NCBI GenBank assembly: GCA_944322355.1
Contig: CALUOT010000001.1
Location: 62,001-126,000 of the forward strand
Reading direction: 5' to 3'
DNA length: 64,000 bases
DNA from: an uncultured Bacteroides sp.
GTDB lineage: Bacteria > Bacteroidota > Bacteroidia > Bacteroidales > Bacteroidaceae
Below, one piece after another: positions 52,280-60,166 of this stretch (positions are counted from its first letter, which is position 1; every line of letters starts with the position of its first letter). Under the pieces are notes generated by a model. It did not search any database. It was not told where the DNA came from and was given only the letters and a program-made list of their open reading frames with translations. Both the position numbers and the translations under genes were made by a program.

Positions 52280-53668
52280 TTATTGCGCTAAGTCTTCGAT
52301 GACTTTCATGATTTCCTGACCGATGGCATCGGCCTCTTCTTGCGTGTGTGCTTCGCTATACACCCGGATGATGGGTTCGGTATTACTTTTGCGCAGGTGT
52401 ACCCATTTTTCCGCAAAATCTATTTTGACTCCATCAATATCGTTGATTTCTTCATGTTTATACAGTTCTTTCACTTTGGCAAGGATGGCATCCACATCCG
52501 TTTCGGGGGTCAGGTCTACGCGATTCTTGGCCATGAAGTAGGCCGGATAGGTAGCACGCAGCTCGCTTACCTTTTTGCCTTCGTGTGCCAGGTGACTCAG
52601 GAAGAGGGCGATGCCTACCAATGCGTCACGTCCGTAGTGGCTGGCAGGGTAGATGACTCCTCCATTGCCTTCACCACCGATGACGGCTCCTGTTTCCTTC
52701 ATCTTTGTCGTAACGTTCACTTCGCCTACGGCCGAAGCATCATATTGTTGACCATATTGGCGGGTGACGTCGCGCAAGGCGCGAGTCGAACTGAGGTTGG
52801 ACACCGTGCTTCCCGGAGTATGTTTCAGTACGTAGTCGGCCACGCTGACCAGCGTGTATTCTTCGCCGTACATGCGTCCGTCTTCGCAGATGATGGCTAA
52901 ACGGTCTACATCGGGGTCGACCACGAACGCTACGTCGTTTCTTCCTTGTGCCATCAGTCCCATGATGTCGCTCAGGTTCTTTTCCAAGGGCTCGGGATTG
53001 TGTTGGAAGTTTCCGGTGGGTTCGCAATACAGTTTTTCTATATGCTTCACCCCCAAGGCTTCCAGCAATTGGGGCAGGATGATGCCTCCTACCGAGTTCA
53101 CGCAATCAATGGCTACATAGAAATCGGCCTTACGGATGGCTTCTACATCGACTAAATCAAGTGCCAGTACGCTGTCTATATGCTTTTGATTATATGTCAG
53201 GTCTTGACGGTAGGTACCCAGTCGGTCGATTTCGGCATATTCAAAATCTTCAGCCTCGGCGATGCGGAGCACTTCATTGCCTTCTTCCTGATTGAGGAAT
53301 TCTCCCTTCTCGTTTAGCAATTTCAAGGCGTTCCACTGTTTGGGGTTGTGCGAGGCTGTGAGGATGATTCCTCCGCTGGCGCCTTCCATGGTGACAGCCA
53401 GTTCGGTGGTGGGTGTCGTAGCCAGGTCAATATCTACTACGTCCCAACCCATCCCCATCAGGGTGCCGACTACTACATGCTTTACCATTTCACCGGAAAG
53501 GCGGGCATCCCGGCCTACTACGATTTTGTTGCTTTTCACCGTGCATGTTTGGCGGATAAGCGTGGCGTATGCCGAAGTGAATTTCACGATGTCAAGCGGG
53601 TTGAGTCCCTCGCCTGCATGACCGCCGATAGTTCCGCGAATGCCTGATATGGACTTAATGAGTGTCAT
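52280..53668 (-). CDS. glmM: Phosphoglucosamine mutase-type phosphohexomutase
   Basis: A 462-residue cytosolic enzyme interconverting glucosamine-6- and -1-phosphate for UDP-GlcNAc synthesis. The catalytic phosphoserine is in TASHNPKQWNALKLLN (Ser about 106), the metal loop is VDPDVDRLAII, the sugar loop is GGEGNGGVIYP and the phosphate loop is RKSNTEPIIRVYSEA. Bacteroides encode several alpha-D-phosphohexomutases; the sugar-binding loop favours GlmM but phosphomannomutase activity cannot be excluded. Confidence 0.88.
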   Translation of the reverse strand: MTLIKSISGIRGTIGGHAGEGLNPLDIVKFTSAYATLIRQTCTVKSNKIVVGRDARLSGEMVKHVVVGTLMGMGWDVVDIDLATTPTTELAVTMEGASGGIILTASHNPKQWNALKLLNEKGEFLNQEEGNEVLRIAEAEDFEYAEIDRLGTYRQDLTYNQKHIDSVLALDLVDVEAIRKADFYVAIDCVNSVGGIILPQLLEALGVKHIEKLYCEPTGNFQHNPEPLEKNLSDIMGLMAQGRNDVAFVVDPDVDRLAIICEDGRMYGEEYTLVSVADYVLKHTPGSTVSNLSSTRALRDVTRQYGQQYDASAVGEVNVTTKMKETGAVIGGEGNGGVIYPASHYGRDALVGIALFLSHLAHEGKKVSELRATYPAYFMAKNRVDLTPETDVDAILAKVKELYKHEEINDIDGVKIDFAEKWVHLRKSNTEPIIRVYSEAHTQEEADAIGQEIMKVIEDLAQ

Positions 53669-53680
53669 AGGAAAACGGTT

Positions 53681-54301
53681 TTATTTCCAGATTTGGTATT
53701 TGGTAATGTCGTAATAGTAAGGGTAAACGTATTGCTGGGCCGGCATATGTCCCATTTCAGCCGGTACAATCAGGCGTACATGGGCCCGGTCGCGTATATA
53801 TTCCAGCGGCACGAGCCAGCCGGCTGGAACAGCGGTATTGCTGTTGCCATAGGTGGCGATAAACATGCCCGCAGGATTGGTCGTAAAAATGCCTGCAATG
53901 GAAGATTCGGTTTCCGTATACCTGAATTCGTCCACAATTTGCGGATAAGACAGGTTGGAGCAGGTCGTGTCTTCGTCTATCAGGCTATATTCCATGAAGC
54001 GTACTAAAATAATGTCGTTGTTCTTGACCGTATCGGCCGGATTGTCCGAACCTTTGTCTACGATTTGCATGTAGACACCGCTGGCCAGTTGTACGAATTC
54101 GTTTTCTTCGACATTGGTGACGGAATCATTGGCGTAGAATTCGCTTTGGCTGATGACCTTGATGTTGTGCTTGTTGATGAAGTCGGCTATGGCATCGTCT
54201 TCGCGCTCCAGCCGCTCGGCGTAGGTCATGGTGTCATCACAAGCTTGAAAGGCCAGGCAAGCTATCAGTATGCTTACAAAGGATAGAAGTAATTTTTTCA
54301 T
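53681..54301 (-). CDS. DUF4827 lipoprotein (FKBP-like)
   Basis: A 206-residue lipoprotein with lipobox ILIACLAFQAC, then DDTMTYAERLEREDDAIADF and a beta-rich domain (SGVYMQIVDKGSDNPADTVK, NNDIILVRFMEYSLIDEDT) ending VYPYYYDITKYQIWK. The layout resembles FKBP-type isomerases without the classical active-site residues. It is conserved next to glmM in Bacteroides. Location is probably periplasmic; function is unknown. Confidence 0.8.
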   Translation of the reverse strand: MKKLLLSFVSILIACLAFQACDDTMTYAERLEREDDAIADFINKHNIKVISQSEFYANDSVTNVEENEFVQLASGVYMQIVDKGSDNPADTVKNNDIILVRFMEYSLIDEDTTCSNLSYPQIVDEFRYTETESSIAGIFTTNPAGMFIATYGNSNTAVPAGWLVPLEYIRDRAHVRLIVPAEMGHMPAQQYVYPYYYDITKYQIWK

Positions 54302-54400
54302 TGTTACGAATGGTTATATTTGCATTGCAAAAGTATCTGATTTCCTTGAATCTTGAAGAACGAGAATGGTAAAGTTCGTATCTTTTAACCTTTATGTCCT

Positions 54401-55444
54401 TCACTTTGCATCCTTTTCGTTCAGTAACGGTTTATATTTCTCCAGTGCTTGTTCAAATCGTTGCCGGGCTTCTTCCATGGTGCCGTATAGTTCACCTCCC
54501 GATGCGTTCAGATGTCCGCCTCCGTTGAAGAACTCTGCGGCCAACTGGTTGCAGGGGAAAGAGCCTACCGACCGAAGCGATATTTTGATCATCGGTTTCT
54601 CGGTGTCCTCGCGCAGGAAGCAGGACAACACGATGTTCTTGATGCTAAGCGGTATGTTGACAAAGCCTTCGCTATCGCCCCGGATGTAGTTGAACTGCTT
54701 TTGCTCCTTCACGGTGAGCGAGATCAGGGCGGCGCGGTGTTCGGGATAGACTTTCATCTGCGTCAGTACATGCCCCATCAGGCGCAGACGGCTTTCGGAG
54801 TAGGTGTTGAAGACCTTGCGGTAGATGGCGTCTTTGTCAATGCCTTTGGACAGCAACTCGCTGATGATGAAGTAGATTTCACGGTTGTTGGAGTTGTAGG
54901 TGAAGCCTCCCGTGTCGGTCATCATGCCTGTGTAGATGCATTCGGCTCCTTCCTTGGTGATGTCGTTGAAGTAGCCCATGCGGCAGATAAGCCGGAAAAC
55001 CAGTTCGGAAGTCGACGAGATGTGAGGGTGCGAGATGATAATCTGGCAGAAGTCCTCCGGATAGAGGTGATGGTCTATCAGTATCTTCCGGGCAGGCGAG
55101 GACTGGACGGCAGGAGCCATGGCGTCGATGCGGTGGATGGCGTTGAAGTCGAGGCAGCAGATGACGTCGGCTTCGGCTATCAGCCGGTTGGCAAAGTCCC
55201 GGTAGCGGTCGTACAGCAAGATTTCTTTGCTTCCGGGCATCCACTTGAGGAAGTCGGGAAAGGCGTTGGGGACGATGACATGGACCGTTTTCCCTTGAGC
55301 GTTCAGAAAGTGCCACAAGCCCAGCGAGGAGCCGATGGCATCTCCGTCGGGACTGATGTGGGATACGATGACTATCTTTTCGGCCCGTGCCATCCATTTG
55401 GCAAAGTGGTCGATGTTCGCTTGGTCTATTACTTTACTTAACAT
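54401..55444 (-). CDS. nrnA: DHH/DHHA1 phosphoesterase, NrnA-like oligoribonuclease/pAp phosphatase
   Basis: A 347-residue cytosolic enzyme with DHH motifs IVIVSHISPDGDAIGSSLGL (about 24-43), DVICCLDFNAIHRIDAM and the catalytic KILIDHHLYPED (about 129-140). TGMMTDTGGFTYNSNNREIY and a C-terminal DHHA1 GGGHLNASGGE follow. NrnA degrades nanoRNAs and dephosphorylates pAp. It sits 62 bp after the Fur-family gene on the same strand. Confidence 0.9.
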   Translation of the reverse strand: MLSKVIDQANIDHFAKWMARAEKIVIVSHISPDGDAIGSSLGLWHFLNAQGKTVHVIVPNAFPDFLKWMPGSKEILLYDRYRDFANRLIAEADVICCLDFNAIHRIDAMAPAVQSSPARKILIDHHLYPEDFCQIIISHPHISSTSELVFRLICRMGYFNDITKEGAECIYTGMMTDTGGFTYNSNNREIYFIISELLSKGIDKDAIYRKVFNTYSESRLRLMGHVLTQMKVYPEHRAALISLTVKEQKQFNYIRGDSEGFVNIPLSIKNIVLSCFLREDTEKPMIKISLRSVGSFPCNQLAAEFFNGGGHLNASGGELYGTMEEARQRFEQALEKYKPLLNEKDAK

Positions 55445-55506
55445 GTCGGTCGGTCTTTATGGATTGAGTCGGCAAAAGTAGGAAAAATCGGCGGAATAAT
55501 GATGCT

Positions 55507-55944
55507 TTATCGGCGGGAATCTTCTTTGGCGGCGCATTCGGGGCAGAGGCCTTTCAGCACGTAGTTGATGCTGCTGAGGGTGAAACCGTCAGGTAGCTTG
55601 ACTATCGGGGTGGGGATGTTGGTGAAGCAAAACGTGTGGTTGCATCGCACGCAGTGGAAGTGCGTGTGCAGGTCGTTCACCTCGCACGAGCACGAAGCGT
55701 GGCATACGGCGTATTTGAACGACCCCGTCCCGTCGTCGATGCTATGCACCAGGTGGTGGGACAGGAAGAGGGTCAGCGTGCGGTAGATGGTGGACTTGTC
55801 CACCGTGTCGAGCAGGTCTTCCAAGTCGAGCAGGGACACCGAACGCCCTGCCTGCATCATGGCCTTCAGCACCAGCAGGCGGATGGCGGTGGGTTGTATG
55901 TCGCGCTTGTTCAGCAGTTCCAGGTATAAATTCTCGTCTTCCAT
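55507..55944 (-). CDS. Fur-family metal-responsive repressor
   Basis: A 145-residue protein with a winged helix (IQPTAIRLLVLKAMMQAGRS, DKSTIYRTLTLFLSHHLV, about 15-65). The dimerisation domain carries HTHFHCVRC (His 93, 95, 97; Cys 98, 101) and a second Cys pair CPEC (134, 137) forming a structural zinc site. Subfamily (Fur, Zur or PerR) is uncertain; the Zn/Cd ATPase immediately upstream suggests zinc sensing. Confidence 0.85.
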   Translation of the reverse strand: MEDENLYLELLNKRDIQPTAIRLLVLKAMMQAGRSVSLLDLEDLLDTVDKSTIYRTLTLFLSHHLVHSIDDGTGSFKYAVCHASCSCEVNDLHTHFHCVRCNHTFCFTNIPTPIVKLPDGFTLSSINYVLKGLCPECAAKEDSRR

Positions 55945-56010
55945 TCTCAGTCTTATATATTATATGGTGTAAATTCTTGCTTGTTCAGTCCCCGGTTTGG
56001 GAGAAGTCCT

Positions 56011-56084
56011 CTCTCCGTTCGGAGAGGACATTCCTCTGCGTTCGGAGAGGACATTTCTCTGCGCTCGCGGAGAAAACGTCTCCC
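56011..56084. repeat. Array E: three 23-bp CTCTCCG-TT-CGGAGAG units
   Basis: It directly abuts the stop codon of the P-type ATPase (minus strand), in the 139-bp gap to fur. Units start at 56011, 56034 and 56057, exactly 23 apart. Unit 1 is a 7+2+7 palindrome. Unit 2 has one mismatch. Unit 3 has CTCTGCG-CT-CGCGGAG, with both arms altered so pairing is restored with one T-G wobble. A partial CTCC follows. Confidence 0.85.
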
Positions 56085-58042
56085 TACACCGCCGTCCGGT
56101 TGCCTTGTATCCGCATAGCGTTCAGTATTGCCAATAGGGCTACGCCGACGTCGGCAAAGACCGCTTCCCACAGGTTGGCCATGCCCAGCGTGCCCAGCAG
56201 CATGACCAGTAACTTCACGCCGAGGGCGAGGCCGATGTTCTGCCACACGATGACGCGGGTTCGGCGGGCGATTCGTATGGCCGTGGCCACCTTCGAGGGC
56301 TGGTCGGTCTGTATCACTACGTCGGCCGTTTCGATAGCCGCGTCGCTGCCCAGTCCGCCCATGGCGATGCCGACATCGCTCAAGGCCAGCACGGGGGAGT
56401 CGTTGATGCCATCGCCCACGAACGCCACCCGTCGGCCCGTCTGTCGGCGCACCTCTTCCACGTGCTTCATTTTCCCTTCGGGAAGAAGGTCGCCGAAAGC
56501 CTGTTCGATGCCCAGCTGGCGGGCAAAGGTAGTGACAATCCGCTGTCGGTCGCCCGAGAGCATCTGAATATTATTGATATTTAATCCTTTCAACTCGCTG
56601 ATGGCCCGCCGGGCGTCGGGCTTCAGCGTGTCGTTCAGCAGCAGATGACCTGCGTAGCGATGGTCGACGGCGCAAACCACCAACGTGCCGGTCAATGCAT
56701 CCAGCTCCTGCGGATAAGCTATCCCGCTTTGCTTCAGTAGCTTCGTATTGCCCACTTGGACGTGTGCCGACCCTATCCGGCAACTTAGCCCGTAGCCGGC
56801 TGCTTCGCGGACCTGTTCAGCCCGGGTAAGCGTGAGGTTCATCTTGCGGGCCTGTCCGACGATGGCCTGGGCGATGGGGTGTGTGCTGGCTTGCTCGGCT
56901 GATGCAGTGAGTCGGAGCACTTCTTCAGTTGTGAAGCCTTCGGCAGCCTGGCAGGCCTGCACGGTGAATGTCCCCTGCGTCAGCGTCCCTGTCTTGTCGA
57001 AGACGACCGTATCGACCGCCGTGAGCATGTCCAAGTAGTTTCCTCCCTTAAACAAAATGCCTGCCCGCGAGGCTGCTCCGATGCCGCCGAAGTAGCTGAG
57101 GGGAATGCTGACCACCAGCGCACAAGGGCAGGAGACAACGAGGAATACCAACCCCCGATAGAGCCAGTCGCTGAACAGATATGTGAAGTCGCTGTGCCCC
57201 AGCGACCAGAGGTAAGGCAGCAGGACGATGAGCAAGGCCAAACCCGTGACCGCCGGTGTATAAACACGGGCGAACTTGCGGATGAACAGTTCGGCCGGTG
57301 CTTTGCGTTCGGAGGCTTCCTCCACCAACTGCAGAATGCGCGACAGGGCACTTTCGCTGAAAGGCCGTGTCACCCGGAGGCGTACCGTCCGGTCGCTCGA
57401 CAACATGCCCGCCAACACTTCTTCTCCCGGCCGGATGGAGCGGGGAAGGCTTTCTCCCGTCAGGGCAGCGGTATTGAAGTCGGCTGTTTCTTCACAGAGT
57501 ATCCCGTCGAGGGGAACCCGTTCACCCGGTTTCACTTCAATGAGTTCACCCGGCTTCACTTCCTGGGGCGATACCTTTTGCGTTTGTCCCTCGCGGATGA
57601 CGCAGGCAATCTCCGGACGAATGTCGAGCAAGGCGCCGATGTTTCTTCGTGCCTTGTCTACAGCCCTTCCCTGAAAATGCTCGCCCAGCGTATAGAACAG
57701 CATCACCGCCACGCCTTCGGGATATTCGCCGATGGCAAAAGCCCCCACCGTAGCAATGAACATCAGGGTGAACTCGTTGAAGTATTCGCCATGCTTCAGC
57801 TCCTCCCATGCCTCTTTCAGTACCGGGAGGGCGACGGGCAGATAGGCCGCCAGGTACCAGGCAAGCGATACCCCTCTTCCGCGGAAGAAAGCGACGTCGG
57901 CAGCAGTCAGCAGCATACCGGTAATCAGCAGTACGCCCGAAAAGCACATAGGTCCATACACCTTACCGGCGGAATCATGATGATGATGATGGCATGAACC
58001 GGAATGCACGTGATGTTCGTGCGAGCAACAAGAGCAACTCAT
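56084..58042 (-). CDS. zntA: Zn/Cd/Co-exporting P1B-type ATPase
   Basis: A 652-residue inner-membrane pump. The N-terminus is a Cys/His-rich tail (MSCSCCSHEHHVHSG, then a His run) instead of a folded HMA domain. Eight helices are predicted. The metal-binding CPC is at 305-307 (VVSCPCALVVSIP), the phosphorylated Asp at 349 (VFDKTGTLTQG), with TGES and GDGINDSPVLALSDVGIAMG hinge motifs. CPC with this tail favours Zn2+/Cd2+ efflux. It heads a minus-strand run with fur. Confidence 0.9.
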   Translation of the reverse strand: MSCSCCSHEHHVHSGSCHHHHHDSAGKVYGPMCFSGVLLITGMLLTAADVAFFRGRGVSLAWYLAAYLPVALPVLKEAWEELKHGEYFNEFTLMFIATVGAFAIGEYPEGVAVMLFYTLGEHFQGRAVDKARRNIGALLDIRPEIACVIREGQTQKVSPQEVKPGELIEVKPGERVPLDGILCEETADFNTAALTGESLPRSIRPGEEVLAGMLSSDRTVRLRVTRPFSESALSRILQLVEEASERKAPAELFIRKFARVYTPAVTGLALLIVLLPYLWSLGHSDFTYLFSDWLYRGLVFLVVSCPCALVVSIPLSYFGGIGAASRAGILFKGGNYLDMLTAVDTVVFDKTGTLTQGTFTVQACQAAEGFTTEEVLRLTASAEQASTHPIAQAIVGQARKMNLTLTRAEQVREAAGYGLSCRIGSAHVQVGNTKLLKQSGIAYPQELDALTGTLVVCAVDHRYAGHLLLNDTLKPDARRAISELKGLNINNIQMLSGDRQRIVTTFARQLGIEQAFGDLLPEGKMKHVEEVRRQTGRRVAFVGDGINDSPVLALSDVGIAMGGLGSDAAIETADVVIQTDQPSKVATAIRIARRTRVIVWQNIGLALGVKLLVMLLGTLGMANLWEAVFADVGVALLAILNAMRIQGNRTAV

Positions 58043-58072
58043 ATCTTTTTGTCTTTATAGGTTTATCCGCTG

Positions 58073-58107
58073 CAAAGATAAGGAGACTGCGGTGCAACTT
58101 GGTTGCA
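58073..58107 (-). promoter_or_regulatory. -7 box and palindromic operator of the P-type ATPase
   Basis: The minus strand has TATCTTTG at 58080-58073. Twelve bp further upstream TGCAAC-N3-GTTGCA (58093-58107) is a perfect 6+3+6 inverted repeat in the promoter spacer region, a plausible site for a metalloregulator such as the adjacent Fur-family protein. Confidence 0.55.
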
Positions 58108-58213
58108 AATCTTTTTAGTGTGTCGGCAAATCGGGAAAAGAATTTGGTATTGTTCTTGTTTCTGCCTATATTTGTGCCAAATTCAGTTGGATGCTTCATA
58201 AAATAATAGTACT

Positions 58214-59770
58214 ATGTCTCCCTTAAAATTATATCCGGTAGGTATTCAGACCTTTTCAGAGTTACGTACAAAAAACTATTTATATATTGATAAAACTTCC
58301 TATATTTATCGTCTGACACATTCGGATGGTAAGTATGTGTTTTTGAGTCGTCCTCGTCGTTTTGGCAAGTCTTTGCTGACGAGTACTTTACAGGCTTACT
58401 TTGAGGGACGTAAGGATTTATTTGAAGGCTTGGCCATCAGTCAATTGGAAACCGAGTGGGAACAGTATCCGGTGCTGCATTTTGACATGAGTTTAGGCAA
58501 GCATTTAGACAAAGCTGCTTTGAACCGTTACTTACACCATATTCTGGGGCGGAACGAAGAACGTTTGGGCATAGTTTCCCGGCAAGCTGAAGACGTGAAT
58601 GTGCGTCTGACAGATTTAATTATGGATGTTTATGCTCAAACCGGTAAACAGGTCGTGGTGTTAATAGATGAGTATGATGCGCCACTGCTTGATGTGGTGC
58701 ATGAACATGAAAACTTGCCTGTACTGCGTAATATGATGCGCAATTTTTACAGTCCTTTGAAAGCTTGCGATCCTTATCTGCGTTTTGCATTTCTTACAGG
58801 CATTACTAAATTTTCTCAATTGAGTATTTTCAGCGAGTTGAATAATATTCAGAATATTAGTATGCTCGAAGAATATGGCGCTATTTGTGGTATAACGGAG
58901 GAAGAGATATACACACAGATGGATGCTGATTTGAATATCTTCTCGCAGAAATTAGGGATAGGCAAAGAAGAATTGTTTGCCCAGTTGAAAGCAAATTATG
59001 ACGGGTATCATTTCACTTGGCCATCGCCCGACATTTATAATCCATTCAGTTTGTTTAATGCTTTCGCCAATAAGAAAATCGACTCTTATTGGTTCGGTAG
59101 TGGCACACCTACCTATTTAATAGAGATGTTGCGTGAGTTTCATGTTCTTCCACAGGAAATCGGCGGACGGAAGTGTGGAGCTTCAGATTTTGATACTCCT
59201 ACGGAAGGTGTAACCGACATTACCCCTTTGCTTTATCAAAGCGGGTATCTGACCATCAAGAACTATTCATCCTTTTCCAATCTCTATTCGTTGGATATCC
59301 CCAACAAAGAAGTTCGTATCGGGTTGATGAAAAGTCTATTGGTGAATTATGTGCAGCGTCCGGCTTCCATTAATACGTTGGTGGGCGAGATGGCGGAATG
59401 TATTCATTTTGGTGACATGGATGGAGCCTTGCGACTGATGCAAACCGTGTTGTCTACCGTTCCTTATTGTGATAATACACATTATGAAGGGCACTACCAA
59501 CAGATGCTTTACTTGATATTCACTTTACTTGGCTATTTTGTGGATGTGGAAGTCCGTACTCCCCAAGGTCGTGTGGATGTTGTGTTGCGTACCTCTCATA
59601 CGCTCTATATCATCGAGGTGAAGTTGGATAAAAATGCCGATGCCGCCATGCAACAAATCGATTTGAAGAATTATCCCGAGCGTTTTGCTCTATGCGGTCT
59701 GCCCGTTGTGAAAGTGGGTATTAACTTTGATAGCGAAAAACGTACCATCGGTGAGTGGGTAATCGAGTAG
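58214..59770 (+). CDS. AAA-ATPase-like protein with C-terminal PD-(D/E)XK nuclease domain
   Basis: A 518-residue protein of a family highly expanded in Bacteroides. The N-terminal AAA_ATPase-like domain has a degenerate Walker A, FLSRPRRFGKSLLTS (about 43-57), and a Walker B-like VVVLIDEYDAPLLD (about 150-163). The C-terminal PDDEXK_9 domain ends with VEVRTPQGRVDVVLRTSHTL, YIIEVKLDK, the D...ExK nuclease signature. Roles in defence or mobile-element biology are suspected for the family but not established. It is a single gene; array B copy 3 follows 64 bp after it. Confidence 0.8.
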   Translation: MSPLKLYPVGIQTFSELRTKNYLYIDKTSYIYRLTHSDGKYVFLSRPRRFGKSLLTSTLQAYFEGRKDLFEGLAISQLETEWEQYPVLHFDMSLGKHLDKAALNRYLHHILGRNEERLGIVSRQAEDVNVRLTDLIMDVYAQTGKQVVVLIDEYDAPLLDVVHEHENLPVLRNMMRNFYSPLKACDPYLRFAFLTGITKFSQLSIFSELNNIQNISMLEEYGAICGITEEEIYTQMDADLNIFSQKLGIGKEELFAQLKANYDGYHFTWPSPDIYNPFSLFNAFANKKIDSYWFGSGTPTYLIEMLREFHVLPQEIGGRKCGASDFDTPTEGVTDITPLLYQSGYLTIKNYSSFSNLYSLDIPNKEVRIGLMKSLLVNYVQRPASINTLVGEMAECIHFGDMDGALRLMQTVLSTVPYCDNTHYEGHYQQMLYLIFTLLGYFVDVEVRTPQGRVDVVLRTSHTLYIIEVKLDKNADAAMQQIDLKNYPERFALCGLPVVKVGINFDSEKRTIGEWVIE

Positions 59771-59834
59771 TAGGAATTCTGTGACTTTCTTTCTTTTTTA
59801 CAAATGTATGGGTGAGGAATGACTTGATGAAAAC

Positions 59835-59950
59835 TAGGTTACTACCATAGAGGCCGAATGTTAGTAACATAGAGGGGGAATGTTAGTAACCTTCGGCCCG
59901 AATGTTAGTAACCTTCCGGAATCCCCTTCTGGACCTATTCTGAAGGCGGG
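59835..59950 (+). repeat. Array B copy 3: 22-bp GTTAGTAAC array
   Basis: A partial unit (GGTTACTACC) precedes units at 59855, 59877 and 59899. The 64 bp at 59855-59918 are identical to copies 1 and 2. The terminal hairpin is weaker (CCTTC...GAAGG, about 59924-59945). The following 59951-60166 stretch, up to the GH31 gene, shows no recognisable element. Confidence 0.85.
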
Positions 59951-60166
59951 TCATGGTACTTAATGTTGGATGATAATAAATATATACAATTTAGCGCAGC
60001 TCACCCTTTTGAAACCAACTTCTTTTTTCGTCATTCAGTTCAGTCAGATTATACTTCGTAATGTTTCGTCAGTGAATTGGTAGTTTTTGGAGGAAGTTCC
60101 ATGAGTGTGTTCGGTAGCTGCTTCGTAATATACTTATAAGAGAATAATGTTTTTTAAAGGAAGATT

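Noticed and set aside
6451..59950. The periodic arrays as CRISPR arrays
   Set aside because: Units are 21-23 bp in total with dyad cores and no 25-40 bp unique spacers. No cas gene is in the window.
58214..59950. AAA/PD-(D/E)XK protein plus array B copy 3 as a defence system
   Set aside because: The same array occurs twice elsewhere without such a gene, so the adjacency is probably accidental.
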